Made by a program: the position numbers and the translations under genes. From Bacillota bacterium (GTDB taxonomy: Bacteria; Bacillota; Clostridia; Lachnospirales; Lachnospiraceae), in NCBI GenBank assembly GCA_023415635.1, contig JAEZJV010000051.1, forward strand, positions 124,001-188,000: a DNA stretch of 64,000 bases, in the 5' to 3' direction. The notes under the pieces were generated by a model. It searched no databases and had not been told where the DNA came from. It was given only the letters and a program-made list of their open reading frames with translations. Positions 59,200 to 64,000 of this stretch are shown here, one piece after another (the stretch's first letter is position 1; each line of letters starts with the position of its first letter).

Positions 59200-60942
59200 A
59201 TGAAAAAAATCAAATCCTTGATTGCCATTCTTATGGTAATCACAATGTTCGGCACATTGTTTATCGGCTGTAAGAAATCCGATGACAGCACGAACACAGA
59301 GAGTAATAACGCAACAGTTACAGAGGCACCTGCTGCTGACAGCCAGGATGTTGCAACGACTGAACCAAAAGAAGAAAAAATGTTCACGATGTTTAATGCT
59401 GTATCAGGCACAGAAGTTCCTGATGACAACAGATGTTTAAGAGCTATTGCAGATATTACCGGTGCGTGGGCAAAGGTAACCTGGTTAACAGGCCAGACTG
59501 CTGACGAAAGAGTCGGTGTTATGATCGCCGGTGGCGATTATCCTGACTTTATTACAGGAGCAACTGGTACACCCGCTTTAATTGAAGCTGGTGCTTTAAT
59601 TCCGATTGACGAGTATTGGGATGATTATCCGAATATCAAGAACTACTTATCAGAGTCAGATTGGAATAAGGTTAGATCAGAGGATGGTCATGTATATCTG
59701 ATTCCTCAGTTCGGTATTATTCAAGGCGCAGATATGGCTACCTATCATTGGGATGAAGCATTCTGGATTCAGAAGGACGTTCTGATTTGGGCTAATTTCC
59801 CGAAGATTACAACCATGGATCAGTATTTTGATGTAATCAAGCAGTACAAGGATGCACATCCTACCACAGAGGACGGACAGGAGACAGTTGGTTTCTCCAT
59901 GAGTACCGAAGACTGGAGATATTTCGGCGTTGAGAATCCTCCGTACTTCTTAATGGGATATCCTAATGACGGCGCATGTATCATTGATCCTGCAACTGTA
60001 ACTGCAATTGACTATAATACGTTACCGGAAGCAAAGGATTATTATAAGAGAATTAATAAGGCTTTCAATGATGGCTTAGTTCATCCTGAGACCTTTACTA
60101 TGACCTATGACCAGTATATAGCTTTACTTTCAACCGGTAGAGTTTTAGGTACGCTGGATCAGATGTGGAACTTTGATACCGCACGGCAGGCATTAATTAC
60201 TGATGGTAAGGTTGGAAAAACCTATGTTCCGTTGCCGATCTCCTTTAAGGGTGATGGCGTTCAGCAGTGGCACAGTCCTTCTGCACTTGACGTATCTAAC
60301 GGTTTATCTATTACTACCAGCTGTAAAGATGTTCCCGGCGCATTAAAATTTGTTAATGACCTTCTTTCACCTGAGATTATGGCATTAAGATATTGGGGCC
60401 AGGAAGGCACTGACTACTTGAAGGGCGATGACGGCGTATTCTATAAGACCGATGAGATGAGAGCAAACTATGACAATCAGGATTTTGTAACTGATAACCT
60501 TGTTAATCAGGCATATGCTTACTTCCCTCATTTCGAAGGTATGCTTGCAGATGGCCTGAATGCTCAGGATCCTAAGAACCAGCCGAATGAGTTCTACAGC
60601 ACATTATATGATGTAGAGAAACAGCTTCTGGATGGTTACGGATATAAGACTTTCCTTGATTTCTTAGGCGAGACTAAGACTAATAATGATCCTTGGTATC
60701 CGATGTGGTCCTTCACCAATACCTGGACCAGTGATTCACCGGAAGGTCAGGCAAAACAAAAGATTACCGATCTGAAACATGCATGGCTTCCTAAGGCTAT
60801 GATGGCTTCCGAAGCAGAATTTGATAAGATTTGGGATGACTATCAGGCTACATATAAGGATGAAGTTGATATTGATGCTTATCTGGATGCCTTAACAACA
60901 GAGGCTCAAAGAAGAGATGCTGTAGCACGTGGTGAACAATAA
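59200..60942 (+). CDS. Extracellular solute-binding lipoprotein of a sugar ABC transporter
   Basis: A 580-residue family-1 binding protein. The start ATG 59200 has GGAGG six bases upstream. The signal peptide ends LFIGC with the lipidated Cys at 24, followed by a Ser/Thr/Asn-rich linker, as in LplA-type proteins. MFNAVSGTEVPDDNRCLRAI and GVMIAGGDYPDFITGATG open the ligand domain, which is large (over 500 residues) as in binding proteins for oligosaccharides. The two permeases follow, with an intergenic hairpin. Ligand unknown; its partners and regulators point to a plant-wall or similar oligosaccharide. No ATPase gene is adjacent, so a shared MsmK-type ATPase is likely. Confidence 0.92.
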   Translation: MKKIKSLIAILMVITMFGTLFIGCKKSDDSTNTESNNATVTEAPAADSQDVATTEPKEEKMFTMFNAVSGTEVPDDNRCLRAIADITGAWAKVTWLTGQTADERVGVMIAGGDYPDFITGATGTPALIEAGALIPIDEYWDDYPNIKNYLSESDWNKVRSEDGHVYLIPQFGIIQGADMATYHWDEAFWIQKDVLIWANFPKITTMDQYFDVIKQYKDAHPTTEDGQETVGFSMSTEDWRYFGVENPPYFLMGYPNDGACIIDPATVTAIDYNTLPEAKDYYKRINKAFNDGLVHPETFTMTYDQYIALLSTGRVLGTLDQMWNFDTARQALITDGKVGKTYVPLPISFKGDGVQQWHSPSALDVSNGLSITTSCKDVPGALKFVNDLLSPEIMALRYWGQEGTDYLKGDDGVFYKTDEMRANYDNQDFVTDNLVNQAYAYFPHFEGMLADGLNAQDPKNQPNEFYSTLYDVEKQLLDGYGYKTFLDFLGETKTNNDPWYPMWSFTNTWTSDSPEGQAKQKITDLKHAWLPKAMMASEAEFDKIWDDYQATYKDEVDIDAYLDALTTEAQRRDAVARGEQ

Positions 60943-60991
60943 GAGTTTAAATGTAGCAACAGGTATGATGATAGCTTAGCTATCTGACTAA

Positions 60992-61049
60992 GGGGTGTCT
61001 TAAAGGATGGTGACTGAAGAGTACTTCCGCTAACCGTTTAAGGCACCCC
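60992..61049 (+). terminator. Intercistronic hairpin between binding protein and permease genes
   Basis: GGGGTGTCTTAAA (60992-61004) pairs with TTTAAGGCACCCC (61037-61049). A second short palindrome GATAGC-TTA-GCTATC lies just upstream (60970-60984). Such hairpins can reduce transcription into the permease genes and stabilise the message of the binding protein. Confidence 0.6.
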
Positions 61050-61223
61050 ATTATTAAGACGAAGATAAGTTTATTGTAAACATATCAATGCCGCAATAAA
61101 GGCGCTAGTTATGATTACTATAATTCAAATATATCAGTTGTTCCAAAGATACAATGGATGCTATCCTCCATGGTATTCGGTAAATCCAACCACAAAGAAA
61201 CATGTAAGACTGGAGGCACTTGT

Positions 61224-62852
61224 ATGAATAAGCGCAAACCCTATTATATTATCATAGCTGTTTTATGTTTTACAGCTGTGATTAGTATATTTCTTCCCTA
61301 TCTAAAGCTTCCTGAGCGAAAACCTACACAAGACGGTACAGTACTTGACTTAGGCCAGGCTGCATTGAGAAGTCAATTTATAAAAACGACTGCCAGACAA
61401 GAAGGAATTAAAAAGACTGTTGTTTATAATGTAGCTAAGAATGTGATCAGAGGAAAGGATTTCGAGAAAATTACTGAAGACTTGACAGAGGATCAATATT
61501 ACATAGTAGATGATATTACGAAAAAAATTGATGATATAAAAGCAGAAGCTAAGGACGTTTCGTTGTTTAATGAGAATACCTTTGGTTATTTCGGTATGTT
61601 CGCCCTGAGTGCTGATATCATAACCTATCTGGACCAGGATATTATCGATTCTGTCTTGGTTATCTTAAGTATGCTGTTGACAATCCTTCTGCCGTTGTTA
61701 TCAGGTATTTATATGTTGATCACAAAGGGAGACAAGTATTATAAATTAGTAAATAAACTATCAATTGCAACAATCTCACTTTCACTGCTTGGATTACTCT
61801 GTATAAACTCCATTAGTATTGGAGCGCTGCAGGTAGAGAAATTCTTTTCAAAGAACTGGGGACCCGGATTCTTTGTGATTATCATAACACAGGCACTGGT
61901 TTGGCTCGTAGCTACCATAGCTTCCTACCATCAGCAGGCGGAGGGTTATGTTACCTGGAGAATGATTGTCAGACAGAAGCAGCTGATAATCATGGCAATT
62001 CCTTTCTTAATTTATGGCTTTATCTTTTACTATTATCCGCTAGCTGGATGGACTATGGCGTTTCAGAAATTCAAACCAGCTGCCGAGGAACAGATGTGGA
62101 TTGCCTGGGAGAAGTTTAAGTTCCTATTTTCTAACAATGAATTTCTGATGGTATTCCGTAATACGGTAGCAATGAGTGTCATCAACCTGGTATTTAGCTT
62201 AGTATTTGCAATCGGCTTTGCTTTGCTATTGAATGAAGTGAAGAGTATGAGAGGGAAAAGGGTGGTTCAGACCATATCCTATCTGCCTCACTTTTTATCC
62301 TGGATTATTGTTGCCGGTATCGTAAGTGATATTTTAGCTATGGAAACAGGTATTGTGAACGATTTATTGACCAGAACCAATTTGATAAGCAGTTCCATAA
62401 ACTTCTTCGCGACGCCGAAATATTTTTGGTGGATCATTGCTTTTGCAGTTGTATGGAAGGAAACCGGATGGAATAGTATTATTTATCTGGCAGCTATGAC
62501 CTCTATTAATCCGGATTTATATGAAGCAGCTTCCATTGACGGTGCAGGAAGGTTTAAAAAGATGCTCCATATTACACTTCCGGGAATTAAGTCTACGATT
62601 TTCGTACTGCTGATCATAAATCTCGGTATGATCATGAACTCAGGTTTTGAAGCTCAGTATCTCTTGGGAAGGGATTTAACAAAAGCAACTTCCTATGTAA
62701 TCGATGTTTTCGTCCTCAATAATTGCTTTGGTGCAGGAGTCGATTTCTCCCTTGGTACCGCAGCAGGTATCTTTAAGAGTGTCGTAAGTATTATACTGAT
62801 ATTCGTGGCGAACCAAGCGGCTAAGGTTGCCGGTGAAGAGCGGTTATTCTAA
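61224..62852 (+). CDS. Sugar ABC transporter permease with extra N-terminal membrane domain
   Basis: A 542-residue permease. Residues about 260-542 are an ordinary LplB/YteP-type permease, with YPLAGWTMAFQKFKPA, the EAA loop EAASIDGAGRFKKMLHITLP near 450, and SYLPHFLSWIIVAGI. Residues 1-255 are extra: a first helix (about 7-27), an extracytoplasmic charged stretch (about 30-140) that includes EKITEDLTEDQYYIVDDITK, then three or four further helices. Usual permeases of this class have about 300-320 residues. GGAGG precedes ATG 61224. The extra domain may be a sensor or partner for the two-component kinase upstream; that is inference. Confidence 0.88.
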   Translation: MNKRKPYYIIIAVLCFTAVISIFLPYLKLPERKPTQDGTVLDLGQAALRSQFIKTTARQEGIKKTVVYNVAKNVIRGKDFEKITEDLTEDQYYIVDDITKKIDDIKAEAKDVSLFNENTFGYFGMFALSADIITYLDQDIIDSVLVILSMLLTILLPLLSGIYMLITKGDKYYKLVNKLSIATISLSLLGLLCINSISIGALQVEKFFSKNWGPGFFVIIITQALVWLVATIASYHQQAEGYVTWRMIVRQKQLIIMAIPFLIYGFIFYYYPLAGWTMAFQKFKPAAEEQMWIAWEKFKFLFSNNEFLMVFRNTVAMSVINLVFSLVFAIGFALLLNEVKSMRGKRVVQTISYLPHFLSWIIVAGIVSDILAMETGIVNDLLTRTNLISSSINFFATPKYFWWIIAFAVVWKETGWNSIIYLAAMTSINPDLYEAASIDGAGRFKKMLHITLPGIKSTIFVLLIINLGMIMNSGFEAQYLLGRDLTKATSYVIDVFVLNNCFGAGVDFSLGTAAGIFKSVVSIILIFVANQAAKVAGEERLF

Positions 62853-62866
62853 GAGGAGGGATGAAA

Positions 62867-63760
62867 ATGAAGAATAGAAGAACGAAAAAGAGCAAGGCAG
62901 ATATTTTATTCATTACAGTAAACACGCTAGTTTTAACAATATTCTGTGTTGTGACACTGTATCCCATCCTGAATACCCTGGCAATTTCTTTAAATGACGG
63001 TATGGATGCAGTCAAAGGAGGTATCTATCTGATACCAAGAAAGTTCACGCTTCAGAATTTCTATTCTGTAGTTACTCAAGATAATATGATAGCAGCAATC
63101 AGAACCTCTGTACTTCGAACTATTATCGCTACCTTTTTACAGATGTTTGCTACAGCTTTGCTGGCTTATGTATTATCAAGAAAAGAGTTCTTGTTCCAGA
63201 AGCAGTTGTCACTGTTTTATGTTCTTACAATGTACGTAAATGGAGGTCTTGTGCCAACACTGCTATTATACAAGAATTTAGGTCTGACCAATAATTTTTG
63301 GGTATATATTATACCTGGAGCGATCAGTGCGTTCAATATGATCGTGATCCGTACCTTTATGAATGGTTTGCCGGATAGCTTTGTGGAGTCGGCACAGGTG
63401 GATGGAGCCGGACACTTAAGGATTTTCTTTCGGATCATCCTCCCGCTTTGTAAACCGGTTATGGCTACCGTAGCCTTATTCATTGCTGTATATCAGTGGA
63501 ATTCCTGGTTTGATGCAATGCTCTTTAATCAGAACAGACCGGATCTTACTACGATGCAATACGAATTGATGAAGCTGCTCAGTTCGGTATCTCAACAGAC
63601 GGGTAGTGCGGCCACCATGAAATATGCCCAAAATCAGATTACACCGATTACCATACGTGCAGCTACAGCGATTTTTACAGCAGCACCTATCGTATGCCTA
63701 TACCCTTCCCTACAGAGATATTTTATCAATGGTTTGATGGTTGGCGGTGTAAAGGAGTAG
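62867..63760 (+). CDS. Sugar ABC transporter permease, LplC/YtcP type
   Basis: The second permease, 297 residues with six helices. Start ATG 62867 is placed eight bases after AGGAGGG; the ATG at 62861 overlaps the site. Landmarks are VVTLYPILNTLAISLNDG, TMYVNGGLVPTLLLYKNLGL, the EAA-like loop ESAQVDGAGHLRIFFRIILP and the closing YPSLQRYFINGLMVGGVKE. It begins 14 bp after the previous permease, so both are co-expressed. Confidence 0.94.
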   Translation: MKNRRTKKSKADILFITVNTLVLTIFCVVTLYPILNTLAISLNDGMDAVKGGIYLIPRKFTLQNFYSVVTQDNMIAAIRTSVLRTIIATFLQMFATALLAYVLSRKEFLFQKQLSLFYVLTMYVNGGLVPTLLLYKNLGLTNNFWVYIIPGAISAFNMIVIRTFMNGLPDSFVESAQVDGAGHLRIFFRIILPLCKPVMATVALFIAVYQWNSWFDAMLFNQNRPDLTTMQYELMKLLSSVSQQTGSAATMKYAQNQITPITIRAATAIFTAAPIVCLYPSLQRYFINGLMVGGVKE

Positions 63761-63816
63761 TAGTAAAATAGAAATATGGAACTATTGCAGAAAAGGAATA
63801 GTACAAGAGACAATTA

Positions 63817-63861
63817 GGGCTGGCTTTCCATCACGTGTATTACGGGAAGGCCAGTCCTTTT
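63817..63861 (+). terminator. Terminator after the sugar transporter genes
   Basis: GGACTGGCCTTCC-like arms at about 63818-63829 and 63845-63857 form an imperfect stem, then CTTTTCT. It ends the permease transcript. Confidence 0.68.
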
Positions 63862-63943
63862 CTATCATCGGAAATTCCTTTTTGCAGCAGCTCCCTGTAC
63901 ATCCGATCAGGTGTAATAAGTCTCATAGGAGAGGTAACAAGGA

Positions 63944-64000
63944 TTGGAAGAAACAGGCCTTACCTCAGCTCAAAAGCTACGTATTGGAATAATCTCCCGA
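63944..64000 (+). CDS. Possible start of a gene truncated by the window edge
   Basis: TTG 63944 follows AGGAGAGG and begins a frame open to the window edge (19 codons, EETGLTSAQKLRIGIISR). The strength of the ribosome site makes it plausible. Nothing can be said about its family. Confidence 0.3.
   Translation, partial: MEETGLTSAQKLRIGIISR

Noticed and set aside
1..64000. tRNA, rRNA, CRISPR arrays and complete insertion sequences
   Set aside because: No clover-leaf sequence, rRNA segment, spaced direct repeat array or transposase with terminal repeats was found on reading through.

Overview
The window reads as the chromosome of a low-GC, strictly anaerobic, sugar-fermenting Firmicute, most likely a Lachnospiraceae member (Clostridium cluster XIVa, in the neighbourhood of Lachnoclostridium phytofermentans). 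The reasons are the strong AGGAGG ribosome binding sites, the TTGACA/TATAAT promoters, a Re-citrate-synthase-like gene next to isocitrate dehydrogenase, Rex, rubredoxin and ferredoxin, a fused NAD(P)HX repair enzyme, a YesM/YesN-type two-component system beside a sugar ABC transporter, and a Lachnospiraceae-type MobA/MobL relaxase. Species assignment is inference. No rRNA, tRNA, CRISPR array or complete insertion sequence was seen.

Layout. 1-about 5100 is the end of an integrated mobilizable element: a cut-off gene tail, a palindrome-rich candidate oriT, a MobA/MobL relaxase, a large secreted beta-helix lipoprotein as cargo, and a tnpV-type gene. No integrase lies inside the window and the exact junction is unresolved. 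From about 5250 the sequence is core-like: enolase behind a perfect 16-bp CRP-type palindrome, an MBL-fold hydrolase with a small partner, a P-type calcium ATPase, a MATE exporter, DedA, a CDP-alcohol phosphatidyltransferase, a LacI regulator divergent from glycogen phosphorylase, an uncharacterised gene pair, LuxS, a HAD phosphatase, TrpRS and a D-2-hydroxyacid dehydrogenase. 22336-26752 is a polyamine operon (XRE-cupin regulator, potA, potB, potC, potD). 27170-36604 holds chorismate synthase, small peptides, a cupin, an AraC regulator, an intracellular subtilase, a PadR/HAAS-type membrane pair, xylose isomerase, a membrane-anchored M23 peptidase and an XRE/membrane pair. 36839-38824 groups ferritin, ferredoxin, rubredoxin and TcdA. 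39148-42669 is a short exopolysaccharide module (fused Wzz/BY-kinase, PHP phosphatase, CapD-type dehydratase). 43477-46881 is a three-gene citrate/isocitrate operon closed by its probable GntR regulator. 46941-54136 is ABC-F, rex, a coiled-coil protein, acpS, nnrE-nnrD, alr and mazF. 55551-63760 is a YesM/YesN-like sensor and regulator with a sugar ABC transporter whose first permease carries an unusual extra membrane domain.

Regulation is unusually legible. Palindromes sit on identifiable promoters at enolase, the polyamine operon, the araC-type gene, padR and the citrate operon, so several regulator-operator pairs can be proposed from position alone. A dispersed 55-bp palindromic repeat occurs three times, and two copies differ at about one position across their 50-bp core.

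No unmistakable new defence or biosynthetic system was found. The best candidates for undescribed biology are the fused permease at 61224-62852, the unknown gene pair at 17405-18335, the beta-helix cargo lipoprotein of the mobile element, the cysteine-cluster membrane peptide at 28707-28925, and the dispersed palindromic repeat.
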